Shown here one piece after another: positions 1-8,036 of a stretch of 21,242 nucleotides of DNA. Source of the stretch: Dehalococcoidales bacterium (GTDB taxonomy: Bacteria; Chloroflexota; Dehalococcoidia; Dehalococcoidales; RBG-16-60-22); NCBI GenBank assembly GCA_016783105.1, contig JADHXF010000025.1, positions 1 through 21,242 on the forward strand, read 5' to 3'. The notes beneath the pieces are model-generated. The model saw nothing but the letters and a program-made list of their open reading frames with translations. It was not told the origin of the DNA and did no database searches. The position numbers and the translations under genes are program-made. Numbering within the stretch: position 1 is the first letter of the stretch; every line of letters starts with the position of its first letter.

Positions 1-614
1 ATCCGCTTCAGCATCTCCCCTTTCTGTTCCTCGCTCAGCTGGTCGGTCATCCTGGAGACAATGAAGCCGGGGGCAATGGCATTGACGGTAATGCCCCGCG
101 AGCCAACCTCTCGGGCAATGCTCTTGGTAAAGCCGATGATACCCGCTTTGGATGACGCATAATTCGCCTGGCCGGGATTACCCACAATGCCCACGATGCT
201 GGATATGCTGACGATACGCCCCCACCTCTGCTTTATCATCTGCCGCAGTACGGCGCGCGTGCACAGGAAAACGCTCTTCAAGTTCACATTCAGCACCGTT
301 TCCCAGTCCTCGTCCGACATCCGCAGCAAAAGCTGGTCGCGGGCAATGCCGGCGTTATTCACCAGAATGTCAATCCGCCCGAATTCCCCGGCCGTCTTCT
401 CCACCAGATTGGCGACGTCAGCCGCCGAGCTGACATCGGCATGGACTGCCAGGCTCTGCCGGCCCATTTTCTTTATTTCCTCAGCCGCCGATTCCGCGCC
501 AGCAATGTCACTGATAACAATGTTGGCGCCAGCCTCTGCCAGCCTGAGCGCAATCTCCCGCCCGATACCACGGGCGCTGCCGGTCACAATGGCTACTTTA
601 CCGGATAGATCCAT
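1..614 (-). CDS. fabG: 3-oxoacyl-ACP reductase FabG, 3' end outside the window
   Basis: NADPH-dependent reductase of the fatty-acid elongation cycle (beta-ketoacyl-ACP to beta-hydroxyacyl-ACP). The minus-strand frame opens with ATG at 614 (MDLSGKVAIVTGSARGIG) and is still open at base 1, giving 204 residues of a family usually about 246 long. Visible SDR features are the cofactor motif TGSARGIG (11-18), NNAG (86-89), catalytic Ser at about 139 in SISSIVG, and YASSK with Tyr152 and Lys156. The C-terminal GFIVSRMTD also fits FabG. A strong GAGGAGGT ribosome site lies just upstream of the ATG. It is the last visible gene of yceD-rpmF-fabD-fabG, 15 bases after fabD. The partner gene supports FabG over a generic short-chain dehydrogenase. 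Confidence 0.95.
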   Translation of the reverse strand, partial: MDLSGKVAIVTGSARGIGREIALRLAEAGANIVISDIAGAESAAEEIKKMGRQSLAVHADVSSAADVANLVEKTAGEFGRIDILVNNAGIARDQLLLRMSDEDWETVLNVNLKSVFLCTRAVLRQMIKQRWGRIVSISSIVGIVGNPGQANYASSKAGIIGFTKSIAREVGSRGITVNAIAPGFIVSRMTDQLSEEQKGEMLKR

Positions 615-629
615 GTTTACCTCCTCGGA

Positions 630-1559
630 TTATGTCAAACGGCTGCTTGCCGCCGGCGCATCCCCGATATTTATGGTCTGTACCTCTCGGTTTATCCGCT
701 TTATCAGGCCGGCGAGCACCTTGCCCGGTCCTATCTCAATGAACGTGGTGACCCCTTCATTAATCATGAACTCAACGGAGCGCTGCCACTGGACACAGCT
801 GCATAGCTGCTGGACAAGCTCCTCTTTTATCGCCTGCGCTGTGGTCAGGGGACAGGCAGTGACATTGGCGATAACAGGGATGGACGGGTCGGCAAAAGTA
901 ACCTGAGACATGATTTCCGTCATACCCTCGACGGCGGGCTGCATCAGCGGCGTATGGAAAGCACAGCTTACCGGGAGAAGTATAACACGTGCCGCTCCCC
1001 TGTCTCTGGCCAGTTCCATGGCTTTCACCACACCATCGCTATCGCCGCTTATAACCAGCTGGCCCGGCGAGTTCCTGTTCACGATAAAGATTCCTGCCTG
1101 CTGGCATACCTCTTGCAATGGCGATTCCTCAAGGCCGATAACCGCCGCCATGCTTCCGGGACGGACGGTGCCGGCCTCATGCATCAGCCGACCACGCTCC
1201 CTTGCCAGATAGACCGCGGTCCTGAAATCAAGCACGCCGGATGCGGCCAGCGCGGTGTACTCACCGAGGCTGTGACCGGCCACAAAACGGGCTGGCGGCA
1301 GACCGGGATTCACCTCGCGGGCAGCTTCCAGGCAAGCGTAACTGACCGTCAATATCGCCGGCTGGGCATTTATGGTCTGGCGCAGCTCCTCCTCAGGTCC
1401 TTCAAAACATAGTTTGGAGAGAGGAAATCCCAGCATTTCGTCGGCCTGTTGGAAGATAGCCTTTGCTGAAGCGAAGTTCTCATACAGGTCACGCCCCATA
1501 CCCGCCCACTGCGAACCCTGACCGGGGAAGACGTAAGCTACGTTGCCTGAATCAACCAT
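630..1559 (-). CDS. fabD: malonyl-CoA:ACP transacylase FabD
   Basis: Transfers malonyl from CoA to acyl carrier protein, supplying extender units for type II fatty-acid synthesis in the cytoplasm. The 309-aa product has the usual family length. It begins with the conserved FPGQGSQ (residues 11-17) and carries the nucleophile elbow GHSLGE (95-100, Ser97) and the catalytic His202 in CAFHTPLM. The C-terminal EIGPGKVLAGLIKRI is also typical. It sits 36 bases after rpmF and 15 before fabG on the same strand. plsX and fabH, which often lie between rpmF and fabD in other bacteria, are absent here. No strong ribosome site is seen before the ATG, so the start is likely but not certain. Confidence 0.96.
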   Translation of the reverse strand: MVDSGNVAYVFPGQGSQWAGMGRDLYENFASAKAIFQQADEMLGFPLSKLCFEGPEEELRQTINAQPAILTVSYACLEAAREVNPGLPPARFVAGHSLGEYTALAASGVLDFRTAVYLARERGRLMHEAGTVRPGSMAAVIGLEESPLQEVCQQAGIFIVNRNSPGQLVISGDSDGVVKAMELARDRGAARVILLPVSCAFHTPLMQPAVEGMTEIMSQVTFADPSIPVIANVTACPLTTAQAIKEELVQQLCSCVQWQRSVEFMINEGVTTFIEIGPGKVLAGLIKRINREVQTINIGDAPAASSRLT

Positions 1560-1595
1560 TGATTTCCACGGCGAATTAAATTGGAGAAAAATGCC

Positions 1596-1796
1596 TTATT
1601 CTGGCTTTGCGGGCGGCCCGGATACCTTAATGACCTCTCTGCCAGCATAGGTACCACAGGTCCGACAGGCATGATGCGGCAGCTTCGGGTTATGGCACTG
1701 GGGGCAGTAATCCATCTGAGGGGCTTTCAATGCCAGATGACTTCGCCTTTTACCACGGCGTGCCTTGGATAACTTTCTTTTTGGTAACGCTCCCAT
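1596..1796 (-). CDS. rpmF: 50S ribosomal protein L32
   Basis: Small zinc-binding protein of the large ribosomal subunit, 66 aa. It has the basic N-terminal MGALPKRKLSKARRGKRRSH and two Cys pairs, CPQC and CRTC, that form a zinc ribbon; this is the C+ form of L32. The ATG at 1796 follows a GAGAGGAAG-like ribosome site. The gene lies between yceD and fabD, a linkage of L32 with lipid-synthesis genes that is common across bacteria. Confidence 0.95.
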   Translation of the reverse strand: MGALPKRKLSKARRGKRRSHLALKAPQMDYCPQCHNPKLPHHACRTCGTYAGREVIKVSGPPAKPE

Positions 1797-1828
1797 AATT
1801 TACGCTTCCTCTCGCTTTATTAGCTGAA

Positions 1829-2338
1829 CTACGGTAGATTAATCAGTTTCGACCAGCGCGGGTCAACTGCCCGCACAGGACAGCCACAGGGCCCGTGATT
1901 CAAATTACGCCCGCATTCCGGGCACAGCCCGACACACTCCTCATCACACAGCGGCTTAATTGGTACTGCCAGCAGCGCGTATTGGCGTATCGCCTCACTC
2001 AAATCAACTACGTGATGCTCATCAATGGTGAACGAGCCGGGCTCTCCGGAAGACTCAAGCGGCAGTCCGCTGGTGACGTCAATGGTTTGAATATATTCCT
2101 CCTCAAAAGCCATATCCACTGGATAATCAAACACACTCAGGCAGCGGCTGCAGGTCAATTTAAGGTCGGTGTGCAGTCCTCCTCTGGCCAGAATGCCGCG
2201 CTGCGTTCTTAAAAAGCTGACTTCACCGCTTACCTTGCGGCCAGGTTGGTCTTCAGCAATATCAATCGTTTCGTCTATTTTATATTTACGGGATGACCCG
2301 ATGGATTCCTTGAGCAACTGGGAAACATTTATCTGCAT
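1829..2338 (-). CDS. yceD: YceD/DUF177 family protein
   Basis: 169-aa member of the DUF177 (YceD) family, whose genes usually sit just upstream of rpmF; the family is implicated in 23S rRNA or L32 handling. It has CSRCL near the middle and a C-terminal cluster CDEECVGLCPECGRNLNHGPCGCP typical of the non-proteobacterial branch, probably binding zinc. An upstream GTG at 2353 would add five residues, but ATG at 2338 is preferred because a GGAGG ribosome site lies 8 bases before it and overlaps the GTG. It is the first gene of the operon, behind the promoter at 2371-2400. Confidence 0.9.
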   Translation of the reverse strand: MQINVSQLLKESIGSSRKYKIDETIDIAEDQPGRKVSGEVSFLRTQRGILARGGLHTDLKLTCSRCLSVFDYPVDMAFEEEYIQTIDVTSGLPLESSGEPGSFTIDEHHVVDLSEAIRQYALLAVPIKPLCDEECVGLCPECGRNLNHGPCGCPVRAVDPRWSKLINLP

Positions 2339-2370
2339 AACAACCGCCTCCACACCAGCCAGTTCTTTCT

Positions 2371-2400
2371 ATTATAGGGCAAGCGGCATATTCGCCGCAA
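2371..2400 (-). promoter_or_regulatory. Sigma70-type promoter of yceD-rpmF-fabD-fabG
   Basis: On the minus strand a TTGCGG -35 (2395-2400) and a perfect TATAAT -10 (2371-2376) are 18 bases apart, putting the start near 2364 and about 26 bases before the yceD ATG. An inverted repeat, GCGGC-6 nt-GCCGC (2383-2398), fills the spacer and enters the -35. It could be an operator or the end of a terminator for the upstream methyltransferase transcript. Confidence 0.6.
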
Positions 2401-2418
2401 GCTCGGTTAGACAGAGCG

Positions 2419-3027
2419 CTACAAGTTCACAGACTTGATTATGGTGATAAGACCATCATTCGGGTAATCTCTTTTGGCCCCGGTAAGCCGGTTCCTGGCT
2501 AACAACACTTCCAGCCCACCCTGCACCAGGTAATCTTTGAAACAACGATGATGATTCCTGCCGGCGAAAAACTCGATGGCCCTGACCAGATAGGAAAATG
2601 GCTTTCTGGGTAGTGGAACCTGGAAATCGAGGAAAAGCAAAGCGCCACCCCTTTTGACCACCCGCTTCATCTCCGAGATGATATTATCACGAGCCTCTCT
2701 CTCTTTTTCATGCAGGGCTAAGGAAATAGATACGCTGTCAAACACGTTATCCTTAAAGGGTAACTCTTGCGCATCCGCCCGCTGGAACGACACACCCTTT
2801 AAATCTCGATTTCTTTTATCCTTCCTCGCCAGTTTGAGCATATTCAGGTCCAGGTCTATACCTGTTGCCATAATGCCAGCTTGGGCATAGTGAAACACCT
2901 GGTCGCCGGTCCCACAGCAGACATCCAGAACTCTGTCACCAGCTTTCATTCCGGAAAATTTCACGGTATAAGCCCTCAGGTTACTTAATAGAGGGTCAAT
3001 TATGGTCGAATAGTTAAAAAACAGCAT
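2419..3027 (-). CDS. class I SAM-dependent methyltransferase, UbiE/MenG-like
   Basis: 202-aa Rossmann-fold methyltransferase. Motif I is VLDVCCGTGDQV (about residues 34-45), followed by an acidic post-I loop TGIDLDLNML, motif II-like ADAQELPFKDNVFDSVSISLALHE, and a GGALLFLDF segment. This pattern resembles the UbiE/MenG/COQ5 group, but a specific quinone substrate cannot be claimed. The ATG at 3027 has no clear ribosome site. The frame stays open upstream as far as etfA but holds no other good start codon. It lies 35 bases after etfA, so it may be the last gene of the acd-etfBA operon, or may be expressed independently. Confidence 0.8.
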   Translation of the reverse strand: MLFFNYSTIIDPLLSNLRAYTVKFSGMKAGDRVLDVCCGTGDQVFHYAQAGIMATGIDLDLNMLKLARKDKRNRDLKGVSFQRADAQELPFKDNVFDSVSISLALHEKEREARDNIISEMKRVVKRGGALLFLDFQVPLPRKPFSYLVRAIEFFAGRNHHRCFKDYLVQGGLEVLLARNRLTGAKRDYPNDGLITIIKSVNL

Positions 3028-3062
3028 GGCACCAGCCCGAAAGATCGAGGAAAAGTCGTTGC

Positions 3063-4058
3063 TTACCGTTTCTTCAGCTTCTCGGTGAGCATCGGCACCA
3101 CCTGGAACAGGTCGCCCACGATGCCGTAGGTGGCTACCTCAAAGATGGGGGCACCGGGGTCTTCATTGATGGCAACGATACACTCCGAGGTCTGCATACC
3201 CACCACGTGCTGCAAGGCACCGGAAACGCCGACAGCGATATACAGCCTGGGGCAGACCGTTTTCCCGGTCTGGCCTATCTGGTGCGAGTAGGTAGTCCAC
3301 CCTTCGTCCACCGCGGCGCGCGTGGCACCCACCGCCGCACCCATGACCGAGGCCAGCTCATCGAGCATCTCAAAATTCTCCGCCTTTCCCAGACCGCGCC
3401 CCCCCGCAACGACGACATCCGCCTCCTCAATTCTCACCGTTTCCGTAATTTCCGCAACAAAATCAAGAAGCTTCGTCCGTGAAGTCATGCGCTCCCGGTT
3501 GAAGTCCAGTTTTACTATTTCACCTTTCCGGCTGCTATCCGGTTCACCTCTGGAAAAGACGTGGGGGCGCACCGTCGCCATCTGCGGTCGCGCTTCAGGA
3601 CAGGTGATGACGGCCATGATATTGCCGCCAAACGTCGGCTTAGTCTGCAGCAAAAGCCTCTTCTCAACATCAATTTCAAGGTCAATACAGTCGGCGGAAA
3701 GCCCGGTGGGCAATGCCGCCGCCACGCGGGGAATGAAGGCGCGTCCCAGCGCGGTGGCCCCGGCCAGGACAATCTCCGGCCGGTGCTGCTGTATCAGTTC
3801 GATAAGCTGCCGGGTAAAGAAGTCTTCCTGGTTATTTGCCAGCGCGGGGCCATCTACCAGATAGACCGTGTCGGCACCGTGGGCAATAAACTGGTCAATC
3901 TCGCCAATACCGTGACCGAAACAGACAGCGCTCAATTCCGTCTGCAATGCATCGGCCAGTTCTCTCCCTTTGGCCAGAAGTTCATAGGCGACGCTCTTGA
4001 TTTTGCCGTTTCGCTGCTCGGCGAATACCCATACTCCCCGGTAGTGCTTGCTACTCAT
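3063..4058 (-). CDS. etfA: electron transfer flavoprotein alpha subunit
   Basis: FAD-binding subunit of the EtfAB heterodimer, which accepts electrons from acyl-CoA dehydrogenases. 331 aa, near family length. The N-terminal half is the Rossmann-like ETF domain. The C-terminal FAD domain is clear: GGRGLGKAENFEMLDEL, then GATRAAVDEGW, SHQIGQTGKTV, YIAVGVSGALQH and VAINEDPGAPIFEVATYGIVGDL. It follows etfB by 11 bases and lies downstream of an acyl-CoA dehydrogenase, so the three probably form one electron-transfer unit. The ATG at 4058 has only a weak AGAAAG-like ribosome site, consistent with translational coupling to etfB. Confidence 0.95.
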   Translation of the reverse strand: MSSKHYRGVWVFAEQRNGKIKSVAYELLAKGRELADALQTELSAVCFGHGIGEIDQFIAHGADTVYLVDGPALANNQEDFFTRQLIELIQQHRPEIVLAGATALGRAFIPRVAAALPTGLSADCIDLEIDVEKRLLLQTKPTFGGNIMAVITCPEARPQMATVRPHVFSRGEPDSSRKGEIVKLDFNRERMTSRTKLLDFVAEITETVRIEEADVVVAGGRGLGKAENFEMLDELASVMGAAVGATRAAVDEGWTTYSHQIGQTGKTVCPRLYIAVGVSGALQHVVGMQTSECIVAINEDPGAPIFEVATYGIVGDLFQVVPMLTEKLKKR

Positions 4059-4069
4059 ATCTTTCTGCC

Positions 4070-4855
4070 TTAAATGAACCCGTTATCCCTTAACCGGCCA
4101 ATCAAACAATCAACCTGTTCTTCTGCCTCTCCCTGGAAAATCTCGCCCTGGCAGACCCGCTGAGGAGAAAATATCCGGATGACCTGAGTAAAAGAGCCGG
4201 CCAGGCCGAGCCTGCCCGGGTCCACGTTTAGCTCTTCAGTTCCCCAGACCGATATGGTGGCGCTTTTGGAGCGGGCGATGCCGCGCAGCGAGGGCAAGCG
4301 CGGCGTGTTAATCTCTTTGACTACGGTTATCACCGCCGGCAGGGAGCATTCCATGACCTCGTAACCATCTTCCACCATGCGCTGGACACGTAGGCTGCCA
4401 TCAGCAATCTCTTCAATCTGGCTGACATAGGCGATAAACGGTAGCGCCAGCATCTCAGCGAGCTGTGGACCAACCTGTCCGGTATCGCCGTCCAGCGTCT
4501 GCCGACCACAGATAACAAGGTCATACTGTACCAGTTTGCGCAGCGCAGCTGATATAGTGTATGAGGTCGCCCAGGTGTCCGCACCGGCAAATGCGGGGTC
4601 ACTCAACAAAATCCCCTCGTCAGCACCAAGAGAGACGGCTTCTCTCAGGGCGGTTTCCGCTTGTGGAGGACCCATGCTGATGGCGGTCACCTTGCCGCCA
4701 GTTCGCTCTCTCAGTCGAACCCCTTCCTCAATGGCATAGGTATCAAAAGGATTAATGATGTTCTCAATTCCATGGCGGATAAGGATGTTGGTCCGGGGGT
4801 CGATTTTCACCTGCGTGGTGCCGGGCACCTGTTTCAGGCAGACGACGACGTTCAT
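4070..4855 (-). CDS. etfB: electron transfer flavoprotein beta subunit
   Basis: Beta subunit of EtfAB, 261 aa. It begins MNVVVCLKQVPGTTQVKID and has NPFDTYAIEEGVRL, the adenine-nucleotide region DLVICGRQTLDGDTGQVGP, and the late SLRGIARSKS segment, all typical of EtfB. Its ATG overlaps the TGA of the upstream acyl-CoA dehydrogenase in an ATGA arrangement, showing translational coupling. Whether this pair is an ordinary or a bifurcating ETF cannot be decided from the sequence alone; no extra FAD-binding partner such as FixC/FixX is seen next to it. Confidence 0.94.
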   Translation of the reverse strand: MNVVVCLKQVPGTTQVKIDPRTNILIRHGIENIINPFDTYAIEEGVRLRERTGGKVTAISMGPPQAETALREAVSLGADEGILLSDPAFAGADTWATSYTISAALRKLVQYDLVICGRQTLDGDTGQVGPQLAEMLALPFIAYVSQIEEIADGSLRVQRMVEDGYEVMECSLPAVITVVKEINTPRLPSLRGIARSKSATISVWGTEELNVDPGRLGLAGSFTQVIRIFSPQRVCQGEIFQGEAEEQVDCLIGRLRDNGFI

Positions 4856-6009
4856 TCCGTCCTTGCCTTTCGCTTTCTCAGTTCCCCGGCGATGGCGCTG
4901 CGTAAAACCTGGTTGGCACCTTCATATATCTGGGTTATCTTGGCGTCCCGCATCATCTTCTCGACCGGGTAATCTTTCATATAGCCCGTACCGCCGCAGA
5001 TTTGCACTGCGTCCGTGGTCACCTTCATCGCCACATCCGAGGCGAAAACCTTGGCCATGGCCGATTCTTCCGTAAATTTACGGGCGCCGCTATCCCCTGT
5101 CCTCGCGGCGGCATAGACCAGCGCCCGGGCCGCTTCAACCTGAATGGCCATCTCCGCCAGCATATCCTGTACCACCGGCAGGGTAATAATCGGCTGCCCG
5201 AACTGGACACGCTGCTGGGCATAGTCCACCGCCGCCTCGAGCGCCCCCTGCGCTATGCCGACCGCCTGCGCCCCAATCCCCGGGCGTGAGCGGTCAAAGA
5301 GTCGCATCGACTGGATAAACCCCATGCCCGCCTTGCCAATGAGGTTCTCCTCCGGGACATGGCAATTGCGGAAGATGAGCTCCCCGGTGGCTGATGCCCG
5401 GATGCCCATTTTCTTCTCCTTCTTGCCGAAGGTAAAACCCGGCGTGCCCTTCTCCACGAGTATGGCACTGGCGCCACGGGCACCCTTTGTTTTTTCAGTT
5501 AAAACAATCACTGTATAGAGCCCGGCTTCACCGGCATTGGTGATAAATTGCTTGGTGCCGTTAAGCAGATAGCCGCCTGCAACTTTTTCCGCGGTCGTCT
5601 TAATGGCGCCGGCATCGCTGCCTGCCATGGGCTCGCTGATGGCGAAGGCAGTCAAGTTTTTACCGGCGGCAATATCCGGGAGGTATTTGCGTTTTTGCTC
5701 TTCAGTACCATACTCTATCAGAGTATGGGCGCCAAGGGCATTTACTGCGTAGGTGGTTGCCACACCACCACACACCCGGCTCAACTCCTCCACCACCAGA
5801 CACAGTTCCAGACAGCCACCACCCAGTCCTTCATACTCTTCCGGGACGAAGACGCGGAACATGTCAGCATCGGCCAGGTCTTTTATGATTGCCCGGGGGA
5901 ACTCTTCTTTTTCATCCAGCTCGGCACGAACCGGCAGAATTCGCTCCTCGGCAATCTTTCTGGCCAGGCTTTTAATGGTCTTCTGTTCTTCAGTCAAAAA
6001 ATATTCCAA
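4852..6009 (-). CDS. acyl-CoA dehydrogenase
   Basis: FAD flavoenzyme that introduces the alpha-beta double bond into acyl-CoA and passes electrons to ETF. 385 aa, full length. Visible signatures are AFAISEPMAGSDAG (about 121-134, FAD and substrate loop), ITNAG, YAQQRVQFGQPI, and the C-terminal QICGGTGYMKDYPVE with IYEGANQVLR, where Glu363 is the expected catalytic base of the short-chain group. The start is a TTG at 6009, supported by a GGAAAGGAG ribosome site 7 bases upstream. It is the first gene of acd-etfB-etfA and overlaps etfB by 4 bases. Chain-length preference (butyryl, isobutyryl or other) cannot be read from the sequence. Confidence 0.94.
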   Translation of the reverse strand: MEYFLTEEQKTIKSLARKIAEERILPVRAELDEKEEFPRAIIKDLADADMFRVFVPEEYEGLGGGCLELCLVVEELSRVCGGVATTYAVNALGAHTLIEYGTEEQKRKYLPDIAAGKNLTAFAISEPMAGSDAGAIKTTAEKVAGGYLLNGTKQFITNAGEAGLYTVIVLTEKTKGARGASAILVEKGTPGFTFGKKEKKMGIRASATGELIFRNCHVPEENLIGKAGMGFIQSMRLFDRSRPGIGAQAVGIAQGALEAAVDYAQQRVQFGQPIITLPVVQDMLAEMAIQVEAARALVYAAARTGDSGARKFTEESAMAKVFASDVAMKVTTDAVQICGGTGYMKDYPVEKMMRDAKITQIYEGANQVLRSAIAGELRKRKARTE

Positions 6010-6095
6010 GGAAATACTCCTTTCCTGTTTAAGCGACGCCTCTAACGGAGAAAGGTACTGAAATTTTCCAATCTACCAGATCAGGGTCAAGTAAA

Positions 6096-6125
6096 ATTAT
6101 AGGTAAAATTCCTTGCCGGCGTCAA
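6096..6125 (-). promoter_or_regulatory. Sigma70-type promoter of acd-etfB-etfA
   Basis: Minus-strand TTGACG (6120-6125) and perfect TATAAT (6096-6101) with an 18-base spacer. It predicts a start near 6089 and an 80-base leader before the TTG start of the dehydrogenase. It is back to back with the plus-strand promoter at 6147-6175. Confidence 0.7.
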
Positions 6126-6146
6126 GGCAGGAGTCTGGCAATCACC

Positions 6147-6175
6147 TTGACAGAGACCCTTGCGGTGGCTATACT
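6147..6175 (+). promoter_or_regulatory. Sigma70-type promoter of the AsnC-domain gene
   Basis: Consensus TTGACA (6147-6152), 17-base spacer, TATACT (6170-6175). The start should be near 6182, about 50 bases before the GTG at 6233. The divergent promoter at 6096-6125 is only 21 bases away, so the two may share regulation. Confidence 0.75.
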
Positions 6176-6232
6176 ACCGATTACCGAGAGAAATTTGGGA
6201 TAACGCAGTCTTGCAGAAAGGGGGTGCATCCG

Positions 6233-6463
6233 GTGGCAGCCAAAGCATTTGTCTTAATTGAGACCGAGGTAGGCAAAACCAGGGATGTTGTTATCGCCCT
6301 GCAAAAATTGAAAGGGGTTTTGTCGGTGGATACCGTGACGGGGCCATACGACATCATTGCCATCCTGCAGGGTGATAGCCTGAATGATATTGGCGACCTG
6401 GTTACGGGGAAGATTCACCCTATTCCCGGCATATCCCGTACCGTGACCTGCCTGTCAATTTAA
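6233..6463 (+). CDS. stand-alone AsnC/Lrp ligand-binding (RAM) domain protein
   Basis: 76-aa protein consisting only of the effector-binding half of Lrp/AsnC regulators; there is no helix-turn-helix. The sequence runs MAAKAFVLIETEVGKTRDVV, then GVLSVDTVTGPYDIIAILQ, then GISRTVTCLSI, matching the alpha-beta RAM fold. The GTG at 6233 is chosen because an AAAGGGGG ribosome site lies 8 bases upstream and the conserved domain starts there; a longer ATG-initiated frame from 6113 has no family-like sequence and would begin upstream of the promoter. Such proteins form oligomers and may bind amino acids, but no target is visible. Its stop codon ends 1 base from the 3' end of the convergent ispH. Confidence 0.88.
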   Translation: MAAKAFVLIETEVGKTRDVVIALQKLKGVLSVDTVTGPYDIIAILQGDSLNDIGDLVTGKIHPIPGISRTVTCLSI

Positions 6464-6464
6464 A

Positions 6465-7328
6465 TCACGCCTGCAAAGACCTCAACACTTCATTAACCGT
6501 CTGCTCGTCGGTTGAAGCGCCGGCGGTTACGCCGATATGGCGTTTGCCTTCCCGCCAGGAAGGCTGGATTTCAGCAGCGGTTTCTATCAGGTATGTCTCT
6601 GTCGCCTGGGAACATAATTCGGCCAGACGATTGGTATTGGCGCTGTGATGCCCGCCAACAACCAGCATCAGGTCCACCTGGCCGGCCAGCTCGATGGCAG
6701 CTGCCTGGCGTTCCCTGATATCATGACAGATGGTGTCAATTATCCGCATCTCCGAGTCCCGGATAAAGGCGGTATCAATCAGTTTTTTAACGAAATCAGT
6801 AAACTGGGTCGGCACCTGCGTGGTCTGGGATAAAATCCCAATGCGGCGCGGTATCTGGTCCAGCCTGGAGATAAATTTATCGTCAAGTGCCGCCAGCCCC
6901 TTCCCCTTGGTCCAGCCCAGAATACCCCTGACCTCCGGGTGTTCGGCATCGCCGAAAATAACCACCAGAAAATCGGCTTCCGCCAGCCGCCGGGCCGCCG
7001 CCTGTGCCCGGAGCACGAACGGGCAGGTGGTGCTGATTATCTCAATGTTTCGGGCCTTTATCGCCTCCTCGAGCTGCGGGCTTATCCCGTGAGAACTGGT
7101 TACCACCACATCACCGCGGATATCGTCCACATTTTTGGCTACTTTCACACCAATCCCGGCCAGCCTCTGCAGCACCTGCCGGTTATGCACCACCGCCCCC
7201 AGCGTTTCCACACCGCCACGCTCGCGGGCTACCTTTTCCAGTATGTCAAGGGCCCGCTTCACACCAAAGCAGAAGCCTACCTTGTCCGCTTTTTCAATGG
7301 TCATCCGGCTAGCTTTTTTCGCCACCAT
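6465..7328 (-). CDS. ispH: 4-hydroxy-3-methylbut-2-enyl diphosphate reductase IspH
   Basis: Last enzyme of the MEP isoprenoid pathway; reduces HMBPP to IPP and DMAPP with a [4Fe-4S] cluster. The three cluster cysteines are seen in GFCFGV, STTCPFV and DTICHDI, along with the family motifs EHPEVRGILGW, GHHSANTNRL and TAGASTDEQT. About 287 aa from ATG 7328. Starts are ambiguous: ATG 7364 gives a 12-residue non-conserved extension, and ATG 7304 begins at the conserved MTIEKADKVGFCFG but has no ribosome site. ATG 7328 has GGGGG 4 bases upstream. With this start it overlaps the upstream plsC by 20 bases. Confidence 0.93.
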   Translation of the reverse strand: MVAKKASRMTIEKADKVGFCFGVKRALDILEKVARERGGVETLGAVVHNRQVLQRLAGIGVKVAKNVDDIRGDVVVTSSHGISPQLEEAIKARNIEIISTTCPFVLRAQAAARRLAEADFLVVIFGDAEHPEVRGILGWTKGKGLAALDDKFISRLDQIPRRIGILSQTTQVPTQFTDFVKKLIDTAFIRDSEMRIIDTICHDIRERQAAAIELAGQVDLMLVVGGHHSANTNRLAELCSQATETYLIETAAEIQPSWREGKRHIGVTAGASTDEQTVNEVLRSLQA

Positions 7329-7950
7329 ATTGCCCCCGGTATTCTTCGGGCAACAGCTCGGCAATACGGGTCATGATAAGGTGTGTGAACTCCGCAAGCT
7401 GTCCCCGGGTCACTTTACCATTTACCGATGGTAAATTAAACGGGCGCCCGATATTAACCGCGATTTTCGGACGGTGCCACCACCAGGTACGTCCCGTTAT
7501 CTTTTCCGTGCCATAAATTCCCACCGGCAGGATGGGAACACTGTTATGCACCGCGATGAGTGCCGAGCCGGAAAAGGCATCCACCAGCTGCCCTTCCATG
7601 CTGCGTCGACCCTCCGGAAAGGCGATCAGCGCACCTCCCCGACCGAACAATTTTTCGGCAAAGCGCAGGGCGTCCCGGTTCATGCCGCCGCGCCGTATCG
7701 GAAAGGCGTCGCAGTTACGGAAAATGTACCTGTGAATCCGGCTACGGAATAGCTCCTCCTTGGCCAGAAACATCGCCTTCCGTTTTACGCTGATACCCAC
7801 TATCAGCGGGTCTGCCAGGTTGAGATGGTTCGACACCACAAGCAGCGCTCCTTTATCCGGAACATGCTCCCTGCCCAGCACCCGCCACCGGGTAAAAAGG
7901 AACACAAGCACCCGGGTCAGATAACGGCCAACGTAATAAAGCCAGTGCAT
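7309..7950 (-). CDS. plsC: 1-acyl-sn-glycerol-3-phosphate acyltransferase
   Basis: Membrane-associated acyltransferase that makes phosphatidic acid from lysophosphatidic acid. 213 aa. It has the HX4D block in SNHLNLADP (motif I), a PIRRGG stretch (motif II), FPEGRRS (motif III) and ILPVGIYG (motif IV). The hydrophobic N-terminus MHWLYYVGRYLTRVLVFLF probably anchors it at the membrane. It is the first gene of a pair with ispH and ends inside the ispH N-terminal region. The ATG has a weak ribosome site. Confidence 0.92.
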   Translation of the reverse strand: MHWLYYVGRYLTRVLVFLFTRWRVLGREHVPDKGALLVVSNHLNLADPLIVGISVKRKAMFLAKEELFRSRIHRYIFRNCDAFPIRRGGMNRDALRFAEKLFGRGGALIAFPEGRRSMEGQLVDAFSGSALIAVHNSVPILPVGIYGTEKITGRTWWWHRPKIAVNIGRPFNLPSVNGKVTRGQLAEFTHLIMTRIAELLPEEYRGQYGGEKS

Positions 7951-7982
7951 TTCGTCTTAAGAGAAAAACGGTATTTCTTTCA

Positions 7983-8011
7983 ATTATAGCGGTGGGATGG
8001 GTTAAAGACAA
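7983..8011 (-). promoter_or_regulatory. Sigma70-type promoter of plsC-ispH
   Basis: Minus-strand TTGTCT (8006-8011), 17-base spacer and perfect TATAAT (7983-7988), about 33 bases before the plsC ATG. It lies in the short gap after feoB and separates the two operons. Confidence 0.65.
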
Positions 8012-8036
8012 TTACAGTGGAAATGAGTTTATTGTT

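Noticed and set aside
6113..6232. Longer N-terminus for the AsnC-domain protein
   Set aside because: The extra residues do not match the family, the upstream ATG precedes the promoter, and GTG 6233 has a proper ribosome site.
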